Positions 33,941 to 42,495 of a stretch of 64,000 bases of DNA are shown piece by piece (positions within the stretch are counted from its first letter, which is position 1; each line of letters starts with the position of its first letter). This DNA is from an uncultured Chromatiaceae bacterium (lineage in GTDB: Bacteria; Pseudomonadota; Gammaproteobacteria; Enterobacterales; Alteromonadaceae). The notes under the pieces are model-generated. The model saw only the letters and a program-made list of their open reading frames with translations, made no database searches and was not told the origin of the DNA. The position numbers and the translations under genes were made by a program. The stretch covers positions 82,427 to 146,426 of the forward strand of contig CALJUX010000022.1 in NCBI GenBank assembly GCA_937978655.1, written 5' to 3'.

Positions 33941-35226
33941 GCGGCGCGAAACAGCAGGTCATTGAGCAGGTCGGTGTGCAGCAGGCCATTACGCAGATCG
34001 TCGCGCAGCTCAGGCTGCACACTTTGTGGTTCGCCCGCCAGCACCGCAGCGTCTTGCAACAGCTGCTGACAATAGGGGCTCAGACTGGTGTCGCCACAGA
34101 GCACTGCGCCTGCCAGCCTGCCGTGGCGCAGCCACAGCCGGCGATAATCGCCGAGCAGCGGGTCCTGATAGACCAGACTTTGCAGGCCGGGATCTTGCAG
34201 CAATGCCGGAATATCCCCAAAGGAACAGATCGCCAGACCGCTGATTTTCAGCTGAGTGCCGCAGACACCGGCCTGATAGTGCCGCGCCGGCTCGCCGGAT
34301 AAACCTGCGGCTAACACGGCGGCCTGCTGATACACCGGCGCCACCAGTGCCACGGTTTCGCCGGCGCATTCACAGCATTCGCCGATGGCAAAAATATGTG
34401 GGTCGCTGGTTTTAAGCTGTGTTGTCACCACAATGCCGCGATTGACGACAAGGCCCGCCGCCCGGGCCAGTGCGGTACGTGGCTGAATGCCAAGTGCGGC
34501 GATGCACAGGTCAGCACTCACAACAGCCGGTCCGTCCGCAGTCGACAGCTGCAGCTGCAGCTCTGCCGCATCGGCGTCGGCAGCGGTAATTTCAGTGCGC
34601 AGCAAGACGGTGATGCCGCGTTGGCGCAGCGCGCTGTGTAACAACGCGGCTGCAGCGGGGTCCAGTTGCCGGTTCATCAGATAAGGCCCGCGATGGCAAA
34701 TGGTGACACGATAACGCTGGCTTAAGGCGGCAGCGGTTTCCAGCGCGATAAAACCACCGCCCTGAATGAGGAGATGGCTGCCTGCAGGCAACGCCTTGAT
34801 CTGCTGCACATCGCTGACATCCCGCAGGGGCCGCAGCCGCGCCTGCACGGCGCTGTTGCCCTCTGAAAACGCCGGCAGCAGCGGGGCCGCGCCAGTGGCC
34901 AGCACCAGTTGCCGGTAAAAAAAGCGCTGACCGGCAGCGGTCTGTACCTCGCGCCTTTTGGGCAAAATTGCGCTGACGGGTTGTTGCGTCAGAATAGTCA
35001 GCCGATCACCCAGCGCCGCTGCCGTGGCAGGCAAAGCAATGTCGGTGCTGCTGTCTTCCAGCAGCTGCGGCAACAGCACGCGGTTATAGGCGTGCCGGGG
35101 TTCTTCGCCCAGCACCAGAATGCGCTGCGGTGCCCCGCGCTGGCGCGCCAGTTCCTGCAACAGCCGGTGCGTGGCCATGCCAAAACCGACAATGATCAGG
35201 TCATACTCCATCAGTTGAGCGTTCAT
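33937..35226 (-). CDS. nasC: FAD-dependent electron-transfer subunit of assimilatory nitrate reductase
   Basis: 429 residues. Two Rossmann regions are visible: FAD binding in VGFGMATHRLLQEL near residue 13 and NAD binding in LLIQGGGFIALETAAAL near 150, with LGIQPRTALARAAGL and HIFAIGECCE towards the FAD site. It resembles the N-terminal half of NirB and Klebsiella NasC, which passes electrons from NADH to NasA. The ATG overlaps the stop of the ABC-transporter ATPase gene (ATGA), so uptake and reduction genes are translated together. The track to NasA is functional rather than transcriptional, since nasA is on the other strand. Confidence 0.85.
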   Translation of the reverse strand: MNAQLMEYDLIIVGFGMATHRLLQELARQRGAPQRILVLGEEPRHAYNRVLLPQLLEDSSTDIALPATAAALGDRLTILTQQPVSAILPKRREVQTAAGQRFFYRQLVLATGAAPLLPAFSEGNSAVQARLRPLRDVSDVQQIKALPAGSHLLIQGGGFIALETAAALSQRYRVTICHRGPYLMNRQLDPAAAALLHSALRQRGITVLLRTEITAADADAAELQLQLSTADGPAVVSADLCIAALGIQPRTALARAAGLVVNRGIVVTTQLKTSDPHIFAIGECCECAGETVALVAPVYQQAAVLAAGLSGEPARHYQAGVCGTQLKISGLAICSFGDIPALLQDPGLQSLVYQDPLLGDYRRLWLRHGRLAGAVLCGDTSLSPYCQQLLQDAAVLAGEPQSVQPELRDDLRNGLLHTDLLNDLLFRAA

Positions 35227-36080
35227 GCGCGTACCCCTTGTGGCGGCAGCGCCTTGTTGTCGCTGGCGCTTTTTGCGCCTCCCAGCGGTAAGGGTTCGAC
35301 TTTGCGCTGTTTTTCGTAGAGGAAACTCAGCACCTGATGACGGTAATGGTTGTATTTGGGGCAATCCGCCAGCGCCAGCCGGTCACGTGGGCGTGGCAGG
35401 TCGATGGACAAGATTTCGCCGACTGTAGCCGCAGGGCCATTGGTCATCATCACGATACGGTCTGATAACAGTACGGCTTCATCGACATCGTGGGTGATCA
35501 TAATCACGGTATTGCCAAGTTCCGCCTGAATTTGTTGCACGCTGTCCTGTAAATGCGCCCGTGTCAGCGCGTCGAGTGCGCCAAATGGCTCGTCCATCAA
35601 CAGCACCTGTGGCTGCATCGCCAGCGCGCGGGCGATGCCAACCCGCTGTTTCATGCCGCCGGAAATTTCCGCTGGTTTTTTATCGCGGGCGTGACTCATT
35701 TGCACCAGCGCCAGATTGTGTTCAATCCAGTCCTGCATCTGTGCTTTATGCATTTTCCCGGCAAAGACCTGACGCACCGCCAGCTCGACGTTCTGGTACA
35801 CCGACAACCAGGGCAGCAGCGAATGGTGCTGAAATACTACGGCACGCTCGGGGCCTGGCTCGTTCACTTCTTTGTGATTGAGGATCACGCCGCCTTCTGT
35901 GGCTTTGAGCAAACCGGCAATGATATTGAGCACTGTGGATTTGCCGCAGCCGGAGTGACCAATCAGGCTGATAATTTCGCCTTTTTTGATACTCAGATTG
36001 ACGTTCTGCAGCGCGACGAAAGGGCCTTTGCTGGTCGGGAAACTAATCCCGACCTGGCTGAGTTCCAGATGTTTTTGCAT
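35223..36080 (-). CDS. nrtD: Nitrate ABC transporter ATPase (NrtD/NasD type)
   Basis: 285 residues. Walker A GHSGCGKSTVLN, Q-loop VFQHHSLLPWLSV, signature EISGGMKQRVGIARALAMQ, Walker B LLMDEPFGALDALTR, switch His in MITHDVDEAV. The LLPWLSVYQNV and the C-terminal LPRPRDRLAL are typical of the nitrate/sulfonate/taurine class. It lacks the fused substrate-binding domain of NrtC. I chose the ATG at 36080 with GAGGAA six bases upstream. Third gene of the nrtA operon. Confidence 0.92.
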   Translation of the reverse strand: MQKHLELSQVGISFPTSKGPFVALQNVNLSIKKGEIISLIGHSGCGKSTVLNIIAGLLKATEGGVILNHKEVNEPGPERAVVFQHHSLLPWLSVYQNVELAVRQVFAGKMHKAQMQDWIEHNLALVQMSHARDKKPAEISGGMKQRVGIARALAMQPQVLLMDEPFGALDALTRAHLQDSVQQIQAELGNTVIMITHDVDEAVLLSDRIVMMTNGPAATVGEILSIDLPRPRDRLALADCPKYNHYRHQVLSFLYEKQRKVEPLPLGGAKSASDNKALPPQGVRA

Positions 36081-36123
36081 GACAATTCCTCGATTTAACA
36101 GGGCGCAGCAGCGCATTTATCCA

Positions 36124-37086
36124 TCAGCGCAATTGCACGCTCTTATCCCAGCTCAGCGCTTGTTGCAGGCTCAGCATCAGCCGGTCCAGCAACAAGCCAA
36201 TCAGGCCAATCACCGCGACGGCGACACAAATTCGTGCCAGCGAGTCACTGGAGCCGTTCTGAAACTCGTCCCAGACAAATTTGCCAAGGCCGGGGTTTTG
36301 CGCCAGCATCTCGGCGGCGATCAGCACCATCCAGGCAATACCCAATGACAGACGCAGGCCGGTAAACATCATCGGCACCGCCGAGGGCAACACGATGGCG
36401 CGGATATGGCGATACCAGTTCAGTCGCAGTACTTTGCTGACGTTTTGCAAATCAGCCGGCACCTGCGACACCCCGACAATGGTGTTGATGAGCGTCGGCC
36501 ACAGCGAACAGAGCGCAACGGTCAGCGCCGACACCAGATAAGAGCGGCTCAGCAGGCCGTCGGCCGGATAACTGGCGCTGACGACAATAGTGATAAGCGG
36601 CAGCCAGGCGAGCGGAGACACCGGTTTTAGCAACTGGATCAACGGGTTCAGCGCGCTGTAGCACAGCGGACTTAAACCAATCAGCACGCCGGCCGGAATG
36701 GCAATCAGACTGGCCAGCAAAAAGCCGCTCAGCACCGTCTGCAAGCTGGTCTGAATTTGGCTGAAAAAAGTCGGCCGGCCATGGTATGGGCGGGCAACTG
36801 CTTCCGGCTGTTGCGCCAGCCGCTGCTGCTGGCGCTGGTAAAACGCCTGCTCGCGCGCCTGTTCGGCCTGATGTTCGGCCACCAGCGCCCTGAGCTGACC
36901 AGCGACAGCGCCAGGGCCTGGGAACTGGCCTAAAGAGGTTTGCAGCTGCGATGCTAACGTCGCCCAGCACAGCACAAACAGCGTCAGGCCGGCCAGCGTC
37001 AGGCTGCTTTGGCGCAGCAGTTCGCGCCATTTGCGCTGCCAGTGCGCCACTTTGGCCGCGCTCGGGTTTTTCAGTTGAATAATCAT
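36124..37086 (-). CDS. nrtB: Nitrate ABC transporter permease
   Basis: 320 residues, about six membrane spans. A cytoplasmic or loop insertion (about 65-105, many Gln and Arg) separates the first span from the permease core, as in NrtB proteins. The EAA loop region is DLQNVSKVLRLNWYRHIRAIVLPSAVP, here described by its key residues only; LGIAWMVLIAAEML and PGLGKFVWDEFQN follow. I chose the ATG at 37086, four bases after the nrtA stop. Confidence 0.92.
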   Translation of the reverse strand: MIIQLKNPSAAKVAHWQRKWRELLRQSSLTLAGLTLFVLCWATLASQLQTSLGQFPGPGAVAGQLRALVAEHQAEQAREQAFYQRQQQRLAQQPEAVARPYHGRPTFFSQIQTSLQTVLSGFLLASLIAIPAGVLIGLSPLCYSALNPLIQLLKPVSPLAWLPLITIVVSASYPADGLLSRSYLVSALTVALCSLWPTLINTIVGVSQVPADLQNVSKVLRLNWYRHIRAIVLPSAVPMMFTGLRLSLGIAWMVLIAAEMLAQNPGLGKFVWDEFQNGSSDSLARICVAVAVIGLIGLLLDRLMLSLQQALSWDKSVQLR

Positions 37087-37090
37087 CTGC

Positions 37091-38407
37091 TTAATCCTTG
37101 TAACCAATGTCAAACTGCTGCAGGTATTGATTCGGCGCTTTGGCATCAAAGGTTTTGCCGTCGGCAAATTTGTATTGGCCTGGCGCCTTGATGCCGCTCT
37201 CGCGGGCAAAATCCGGGAAATCACTGGCTTTGAATTTGCCTTCAGCAATCAGCGCCCGAGCCGCCTGCTGATAGGCATCAGTGTTAAAGGCCGCTTTGGC
37301 TGTTGTCAGGTACCAGCTATCCGGTTTGGCCTCGCTGAGCTGGCCCCAGCGGCGCATTTGCGTTAAGTACCAAATGGCATCGGAATAAAACGGGTAGGTG
37401 GCGTGATGGCGGAAAAATACATTAAAATCAGCGGCTTTTCGCACATCACCCGGCGCATATTCAAATTGACCTGTCATGCTGCGTTTAATGATGGCGGCGT
37501 CGGCTCCAACATAATGCGGTGCTGATATCAGCTCGGCAGCAGCAGCGCGGTTGGCGTTGTCTTTTTCATCTAACCAGTAGCCGGCGCGGATCAGCGCTTT
37601 GACCAGTTTTTGCTGCGTCAGCGGATATTTGGCGGCCCAGCGGGCGTTGACGCCGAGCACCTTCTCCGCCATATAACCACGAATGTCGCTGTTGCTAATG
37701 ACCGGGACACCCAGTTTGCGTGCCGCCGCCTGTTGATTCCACGGCTCACCGACGCAAAACCCGGCCACAGTGCCGGCTTCCAGTGCGGCCGGCATTTGCG
37801 GCGGTGGCACCACGGAAATCAACACATCAGCGTCGAGCTGACCGGAATTGTCGCCGCTTTTGGGCGCATAAAAACCCGGATGCAGGCCACCGGCAGCCAG
37901 CCAGTATCGCAGCTCGTAATTGTGACTGGAGACCGGAAACACCATGCCAAACTTCAGCTGCTGCGAAATGCCCTGTAAAGCGGCAGCGTTCAGCGGAATC
38001 GCAGGTTGGTTTTTGGCCGATAGCTGTTGCCAGATTTGCTTGCTGAGCGTGCAGGCGTTGCCATGTAAATCCAGCACCAGTGCCGTTTGTAATTTTTCGC
38101 TGCCGGTGAGGCCCGCCTGACTGGCAAGCACCTGACCGGCTAACATATGGGCGCCGTCGAGCTGACCGTCCAGCACGCGGTCCTGCAATACTTTCCAGTT
38201 CGGCTGCGCTTCGAGTTGCACCGACAAGCCTTCGTCGTCAAAAAAGCCTTGCTCCAGCGCCACCGCCAGTGGCGCCATATCGGTCAGTTTGACAAAACCC
38301 AGGGTGAGCTGCGGCTTTTCGGCCTGTGCGCTGTGGCTGCACCAGGGCAGCAGCAGCCACAACAGGCCACTGAGCCACAGGGTGGTATTTGTTTTCATTT
38401 GCTTCAA
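37091..38407 (-). CDS. nrtA: Nitrate ABC transporter substrate-binding protein
   Basis: 438 residues. A Sec signal (about 1-29, ending HSAQA) precedes the NrtA/CmpA fold: TLGFVKLTDMAPLAVALEQGFF, GAHMLAGQVLAS, VISVVPPPQMPAALEAGTVAGFCVGEPWNQQA and VLGVNARWAAKYP, the regions that form the anion pocket. It has no lipobox, so it is a free periplasmic protein. The start at 38407 is TTG, with GGAGG six bases upstream; the ATG at 38398 is too far from it. First gene of the operon, behind an attenuator. Confidence 0.93.
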   Translation of the reverse strand: MKQMKTNTTLWLSGLLWLLLPWCSHSAQAEKPQLTLGFVKLTDMAPLAVALEQGFFDDEGLSVQLEAQPNWKVLQDRVLDGQLDGAHMLAGQVLASQAGLTGSEKLQTALVLDLHGNACTLSKQIWQQLSAKNQPAIPLNAAALQGISQQLKFGMVFPVSSHNYELRYWLAAGGLHPGFYAPKSGDNSGQLDADVLISVVPPPQMPAALEAGTVAGFCVGEPWNQQAAARKLGVPVISNSDIRGYMAEKVLGVNARWAAKYPLTQQKLVKALIRAGYWLDEKDNANRAAAAELISAPHYVGADAAIIKRSMTGQFEYAPGDVRKAADFNVFFRHHATYPFYSDAIWYLTQMRRWGQLSEAKPDSWYLTTAKAAFNTDAYQQAARALIAEGKFKASDFPDFARESGIKAPGQYKFADGKTFDAKAPNQYLQQFDIGYKD

Positions 38408-38443
38408 AGCATGCCTCCGCTACCTGTTGGTCAATTCACCGGC

Positions 38444-38488
38444 AAAAAAAAACGCTGACGGCAGCCGAAAAAGGGTGCGAGTCAGCGT
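38444..38488 (-). terminator. Leader terminator (attenuator) upstream of nrtA
   Basis: ACGCTGAC...GTCAGCGT on the minus strand followed by nine T, about 37 bases before the nrtA start. An intrinsic terminator placed between promoter and start codon implies antitermination control. Confidence 0.85.
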
Positions 38489-38506
38489 CTTTGCTGTGGA
38501 TCTTTA

Positions 38507-38535
38507 CTGTTTGGCCAGTCCAATACTGGCAACAG
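38507..38535 (-). promoter_or_regulatory. Leader hairpin at the nrtA transcription start
   Basis: GCCAGT-ATTGG-ACTGGC with an outer CTGTT/AACAG pair. It begins about where the sigma-54 promoter would start the RNA and precedes the terminator, the place where NasR or NasT binds in known nitrate leaders. Confidence 0.6.
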
Positions 38536-38540
38536 CATTA

Positions 38541-38556
38541 TTCAGCTTCTGTGCCA
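38541..38556 (-). promoter_or_regulatory. Sigma-54 promoter of nrtA
   Basis: TGGCACAGAAGCTGAA has a perfect TGGCAC -24 element but GA in place of GC at -12. It is also part of a 10-bp inverted repeat (38538-38565). Confidence 0.5.
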
Positions 38557-38646
38557 GCTGAATAAGTTGGTTTCATGCTATTGAAAAATAAATGATTATT
38601 AAATTGATGCACTGCAGATGTTGACGGGCGGCTGCTATTTTTTGTC

Positions 38647-38676
38647 CAATCTTGGTGCGGCGACGCACCAAGATTG
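38647..38676. promoter_or_regulatory. 13-bp perfect palindrome upstream of nrtA, probable NtrC sites
   Basis: CAATCTTGGTGCG and its complement flank GCGA. Each arm reads as an NtrC half-site (TTGGTGC or GCACCAA), and extended 17-mers at 38643-38659 and 38664-38680 each resemble an NtrC site. It lies about 100 bases before the sigma-54 element. Without a T run it is a poor terminator for ytfE. Confidence 0.45.
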
Positions 38677-38688
38677 TCAGCAGCAGGG

Positions 38689-39369
38689 TTATTGGCAGGA
38701 ACCGCAACAACTGCCTTTTTGCGCGGCGGGTTCGACAAACAGAATTTCATTTTCGAGCAGAATATGCTCCATCAAATCTTCTTTCAGTTCCGTCAGGCCC
38801 AGATATAAGGCGGTCCAGGTGTTGCAGGCGCCGTCGGGCAGCACTAAGTCGTGCGCCAGTTTCAGCATGTCGCCCAGCGCGTCGCCGTGTTGCAAATGTT
38901 CATGTTGCATCACATGGATAGGGCCGGCCGGATAAAAGCCGTTGCACAGCATCGGGAACAGAATTTGTTCCTCTTTCATCATATGGCTTTCCAGCTCCTG
39001 TAACATCCGGCCCAAATGGTCGGCGAGGCCGGTCGGGCAGGCTGGGTGGTCGCCATGCACGGTTTCAACCCGGCGCGCTAAGCGCGTAAGCTCTGGCAAC
39101 TGTTCGCGGTGTTTGGCATGAAAGCGTTGCAGGATATGCTGCACCAAATCGGCTGGTTTGCTATTGCGCCAGTCTCTGGCACTGACCTGATGCTGTAATT
39201 CGTTGAGCTTTGCCAGAATTTGCGCAACATCCAGGCCACGCTCGGCGGCAACTTCTGCCAGCGTGCGGGAACCGCCGCAGCAGAAATCCAGTTTAAACTG
39301 ATGAAAGACTCCGGTCGCTCCTGGAATGCTGGTTGCCAGCTGACCCAGACTTTGATTGGCACTAATCAT
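38689..39369 (-). CDS. ytfE: Iron-sulfur cluster repair di-iron protein (RIC/YtfE/ScdA)
   Basis: 226 residues. The N-terminal ScdA domain (about 1-60) has FCCGGSRTLAEVA with the Cys pair. The hemerythrin-like domain (about 75-215) supplies di-iron ligands in HAKHREQLPEL, HMMKEEQILFP, MQHEHLQHG and HILLENEILF. It repairs Fe-S clusters damaged by nitric oxide and peroxide. The C-terminal Cys-rich tail (KGSCCGSCQ) is unusual and could bind a metal or a thiol partner. GGAG precedes the ATG at 39369. Divergent from norR, with three NorR sites and a sigma-54 promoter between. Confidence 0.94.
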   Translation of the reverse strand: MISANQSLGQLATSIPGATGVFHQFKLDFCCGGSRTLAEVAAERGLDVAQILAKLNELQHQVSARDWRNSKPADLVQHILQRFHAKHREQLPELTRLARRVETVHGDHPACPTGLADHLGRMLQELESHMMKEEQILFPMLCNGFYPAGPIHVMQHEHLQHGDALGDMLKLAHDLVLPDGACNTWTALYLGLTELKEDLMEHILLENEILFVEPAAQKGSCCGSCQ

Positions 39370-39440
39370 AAAAATACTCCGCAGGTTAGTAACATAAGGC
39401 CGGTTTTGCATGATAAAACCGTCGCCACATGCGCTGTAGA

Positions 39441-39456
39441 GTCAAAATCCGGGCCA
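39441..39456 (-). promoter_or_regulatory. Sigma-54 promoter of ytfE
   Basis: TGGCCCGGATTTTGAC fits TGGCACGNNNNTTGCW except for the fifth base and the last two of the -12 element. It lies 72 bases before the ytfE start and just downstream of the NorR sites. Confidence 0.6.
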
Positions 39457-39498
39457 AAAATACCACCTTTGATTTATATAGAGTTTTACTGTGGTCGG

Positions 39499-39553
39499 GT
39501 AAAATTGACCTGATCATAAAGCGGTATAAATCACCCAACCGGGTAATAATGAC
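39499..39553. promoter_or_regulatory. Three NorR enhancer sites
   Basis: GTAAAATTGAC (39499-39509), GTATAAATCAC (39524-39534) and GTAATAATGAC (39543-39553) each fit the GT-N7-AC NorR core and share the wider form GGGT..A...ACC on the other strand. Three sites upstream of a sigma-54 promoter is the arrangement known from E. coli norVW. Confidence 0.8.
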
Positions 39554-39591
39554 CCAACGCTGTGACCGCACCCGGACAGGACCAGAACAAG

Positions 39592-41193
39592 ATGCTCGAA
39601 GAAAGCCTGATGGCCGATTTAGTCACAGAACTGCCCTTTGCGGTGCGACTGGAACGTTTAGTGGTGACGCTGCAAAGCCATTTTGGTTGTCAGGCGGTGG
39701 CGTTGTTACAACTGGAACAAGGCTGCTTAAAGCCGCTGGCTTTTACCGGTCTGATGGCGGAAGTGCGCGGCCGGCGTTTTACGCCGGCGCAACACCCGCG
39801 GCTGGCACAAATTATAGCGACCCGGCAGGTGGTGCATTTTCCGCCCGATCCGGCGCTGCCGGACCCTTATGATGGCCTGGTCGAAGCCGTGGCCGGCCAG
39901 ACGCTGGCTGTGCACGATTGCATGGGGGTGGCGCTGTATCTGGAAGGCCAGTGCTGGGGCGTGTTGACGCTCGATGCGTTAACAGCCGGTACCTTCAGCC
40001 GGCTGACAGTGCTGGAGTTACAGCGTTTTTCCTTGCTGGCCGAAGCGCTGATCCGCGTCGGCCTGCTGGAAAGCCAGTTGCGCCAGGCCCGGATGGCCGG
40101 TTTGCCGCCGGCGTTGTCGTCGGAACAAAACACCGAGCATCATCAGGAACTGATTGGCCAGAGTGCGGTGCTCAAGGCGGTGCTGGCAGAGCTTGACGTG
40201 GTTGCTAAAACCGCGCTGCCGGTGTTGCTGTCCGGCGAAACCGGCGTTGGCAAAGAACTGTTCGCGCGCCGGCTGCTGCAAGCCTCGCCACGCCGGCAGC
40301 AGCCGATGATTTATGTCAATTGCGCGGCACTGCCGGAAACGCTGGCCGAAAGTGAGTTATTTGGTCACAAAAAAGGCGCGTTTTCCGGCGCGGTGCAGGA
40401 CCGGCTGGGCAAGTTCGAACAGGCCCACGGCGGCACTTTATTTCTCGATGAAATTGGCGAGTTGTCGCTGGCGGTGCAGGCAAAATTATTGCGCGCCCTG
40501 CAAAATGGCGAGATCCAGCGGCTGGGCAGCGACGAGTGCCGCTGGGTCGATGTGCGGGTGATCGCCGCTACCAACCGGGATTTGGATGCCGAAGTGCAGG
40601 CCGGAAATTTTCGCGCTGATTTGTATCACCGTCTGTCGGTGTTTCCGCTGCAGATCCCGCCACTGCGCCAGCGCGGCGGGGATATTGTGTTACTGGCCGG
40701 CCACTATCTGGAGTTAAACCGGGTGCGCCTGGGTGTGCGGGCGCTGCGGCTGTCGGCCGCGGCGGTGCAGGCGCTGGAGCACTATCATTGGCCGGGTAAT
40801 GTGCGGGAGTTGGAGCATTGCATCAGCCGGGCGGCGCTGAAAGCCTTGTCGCGCGGCAGCAGCCGGCAGGACATTATTACGCTGACCCCGCAGCTGCTGG
40901 AGTTGTCGGAGACCGACCTTGCGCCTGACACCGGCCTGCCGCAGTCACTGCCGCCGTCACTGCCACCAAAAGCCCGCCTGCCGGCCGGTACGGCGGTTGA
41001 CTTAAAAACGGCGGTGCTGCAGTTACAGCGCGAGATGATTAGTGCCGCGCTGGCCGCTGCCGGCGCCAATTGGTCGCTGGCGGCCAGACAGCTGGCGCTG
41101 GACCCGAGTAATTTACATAAACTGGCGTTAAAACTCGGCATCAAAGCCGGCCGCCGGCCGGACCCTGAGCAACCGAAGACACAGGAGCGCTGA
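39592..41193 (+). CDS. norR: Nitric oxide-responsive sigma-54 activator NorR
   Basis: 533 residues. A GAF sensor (about 10-165) keeps NorR residues PDPYDGL, VHDCMGV and LTLDAL that ligate the ferrous iron. The AAA+ domain (about 180-410) has GETGVGKEL, the loop KKGAFSGAV, LFLDEIGEL and the arginine-finger region RADLYHRLSVFPL. A Fis-type HTH closes the protein (WSLAARQLALDPSNLHKLALKL). The usual GAFTGA loop reads GAFSGA, a conservative change. I chose the ATG at 39592, since the GTG at 39562 has no ribosome site and nearly touches a NorR site. moeB follows at once. Confidence 0.93.
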   Translation: MLEESLMADLVTELPFAVRLERLVVTLQSHFGCQAVALLQLEQGCLKPLAFTGLMAEVRGRRFTPAQHPRLAQIIATRQVVHFPPDPALPDPYDGLVEAVAGQTLAVHDCMGVALYLEGQCWGVLTLDALTAGTFSRLTVLELQRFSLLAEALIRVGLLESQLRQARMAGLPPALSSEQNTEHHQELIGQSAVLKAVLAELDVVAKTALPVLLSGETGVGKELFARRLLQASPRRQQPMIYVNCAALPETLAESELFGHKKGAFSGAVQDRLGKFEQAHGGTLFLDEIGELSLAVQAKLLRALQNGEIQRLGSDECRWVDVRVIAATNRDLDAEVQAGNFRADLYHRLSVFPLQIPPLRQRGGDIVLLAGHYLELNRVRLGVRALRLSAAAVQALEHYHWPGNVRELEHCISRAALKALSRGSSRQDIITLTPQLLELSETDLAPDTGLPQSLPPSLPPKARLPAGTAVDLKTAVLQLQREMISAALAAAGANWSLAARQLALDPSNLHKLALKLGIKAGRRPDPEQPKTQER

Positions 41194-41194
41194 G

Positions 41195-41950
41195 ATGACG
41201 TCTTTGCAGACATTAGAACAAACCCGCCGTTACAGCCGGCACATCATGTTGCCGGCCCTGGATTTGGCCGGGCAGGAAAAACTGCTCGGCAGCAAAGTGC
41301 TGATTGTTGGCATGGGCGGCCTCGGCTGTGCGGCGGCGCCTTATCTGTGCAGCGGCGGTGTTGGCACGCTGACGCTGGTAGACGGCGATACTATTGATTT
41401 AACCAATTTGCAGCGGCAAATTCTGTTTACTGATGCCGATATCGGCCAGGATAAAGCCAGCGTGGCGGCGAGCTGGCTGGCGCGGCAAAATCCGGATGCC
41501 CGTATTGAGGCCATCAACCGCTTTGCGGACGCCGAATTGTTAGCCGAACTGGTGCCAGCGCACGACATGGTGCTGGATTGCACTGACAACCTCTCGGTGC
41601 GCCAGCTGGTCAGCGATGCCTGTGTCGCGGCGAAAGTGCCGCTGATCAGTGCCGCAGCCATTCGGTTTGAAGGCCAGCTGTGCTGTTTTAAAAATGATGG
41701 CAGCGGCCCTTGTTATCGCTGTGTGTCGCGTTTATTTGCTGAGCAGCAGCTGAGCTGCCTCGAGGCCGGTATTTTTGCGCCAGTGGTTGGCATTATCGGC
41801 GTACAGCAAGCGCTGTTTGCTATGTTGTGGTTATCCGGTGCCGCCGGTTTGCCCTGGCATCAGCTGCGTCTGTTCGACGCCTTACACAGCCAGTGGCAGA
41901 GTTTTACTGTCACCAGGCAGCCGGATTGTGGTTGTGGTGCGCCGGCCTGA
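41195..41950 (+). CDS. moeB: MoeB/ThiF-family adenylyltransferase
   Basis: 251 residues. RYSRHIMLPALDLAGQEKLL, the ATP-binding GMGGLGCAAAPYL, DGDTIDLTNLQRQILF and DCTDNLSVRQLVSDAC are the MoeB signature. Zinc is held by CYRC and CGCG near the C-terminus. It adenylates the C-terminal Gly of MoaD. It lies one base after norR, separate from the moa operon, so cofactor sulfur-carrier activation may rise with norR expression. ThiF-type function is possible but the neighbours favour MoeB. Confidence 0.9.
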   Translation: MTSLQTLEQTRRYSRHIMLPALDLAGQEKLLGSKVLIVGMGGLGCAAAPYLCSGGVGTLTLVDGDTIDLTNLQRQILFTDADIGQDKASVAASWLARQNPDARIEAINRFADAELLAELVPAHDMVLDCTDNLSVRQLVSDACVAAKVPLISAAAIRFEGQLCCFKNDGSGPCYRCVSRLFAEQQLSCLEAGIFAPVVGIIGVQQALFAMLWLSGAAGLPWHQLRLFDALHSQWQSFTVTRQPDCGCGAPA

Positions 41951-41967
41951 GCCGGCGCGAGCCTTAA

Positions 41968-41986
41968 TGCACTGACACTCAGTGCA
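41968..41986. terminator. Hairpin between convergent moeB and the DGC gene
   Basis: TGCACTGA-CAC-TCAGTGCA, an 8-bp perfect stem; the half TTCAGTGCAATG recurs directly after it. No T run. Confidence 0.45.
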
Positions 41987-41993
41987 ATGGCTT

Positions 41994-42395
41994 TCAGTGC
42001 AATGAGGCGGGGGGCAAGGGTGCTGGCGGGCGCGGTAACAGTTCGCTTTGAATATGCTGCAGTAATTCGTAGGCCGCGTTTAAAGAACAGTCCTGTTGCC
42101 GGGCTTTTTTATAGCCAAAAGATGTCACTTCAATATGCCAGGTCGGCACCACATCAATGGTGGCCAGCGTATGGCGCACGCAATTGAGCGGACAACCATC
42201 CAGCGCCAGTACTGGCCGGCCCGACTGTGCCACTTTCACCAGCGATTTGACTCGACCACCGATGCCGGTAATGCAGGACATTTCGGCGATGCCCTCTCTG
42301 TCCAGCACCACCGCGATGTCGTTGGTCAGCTGGGCGACGTTAGAACAGCCGGAACAGGCGTAGACCAGTGGTTTATCCTTGGTAAAAGCAGGCAT
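41994..42395 (-). CDS. DGC-domain putative zinc-binding protein
   Basis: 133 residues. It matches the DGC-domain family: YACSGCSNVAQLTND at the N-terminus, CITGIGGRVKSL, and the name-giving DGCPLNCVRHTL, with C-terminal HIEVTSFGYKK. The conserved Cys residues probably hold zinc or an iron-sulfur cluster. Cellular role is not known. A perfect FNR box and a NarL 7-2-7 site lie upstream, so it is expected to be anaerobic and nitrate-responsive, which points to nitrogen oxide or Fe-S stress. Monocistronic. Confidence 0.82.
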   Translation of the reverse strand: MPAFTKDKPLVYACSGCSNVAQLTNDIAVVLDREGIAEMSCITGIGGRVKSLVKVAQSGRPVLALDGCPLNCVRHTLATIDVVPTWHIEVTSFGYKKARQQDCSLNAAYELLQHIQSELLPRPPAPLPPASLH

Positions 42396-42467
42396 GCTGA
42401 AACTCCTTGACTGAATATCCCGACGGCCGGGTGATATTCAGTGTGCAGCGCGTTGGCCCTTATCGAT

Positions 42468-42481
42468 TTGATTTAAATCAA
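42468..42481 (-). promoter_or_regulatory. FNR box of the DGC gene
   Basis: TTGAT-TTAA-ATCAA, a perfect match. A -10 candidate GAATAT (42434-42439 on the minus strand) puts the start near 42427-42433, with the box about 41-47 bases upstream. Confidence 0.78.
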
Positions 42482-42495
42482 GCCAATCCCCCGGT

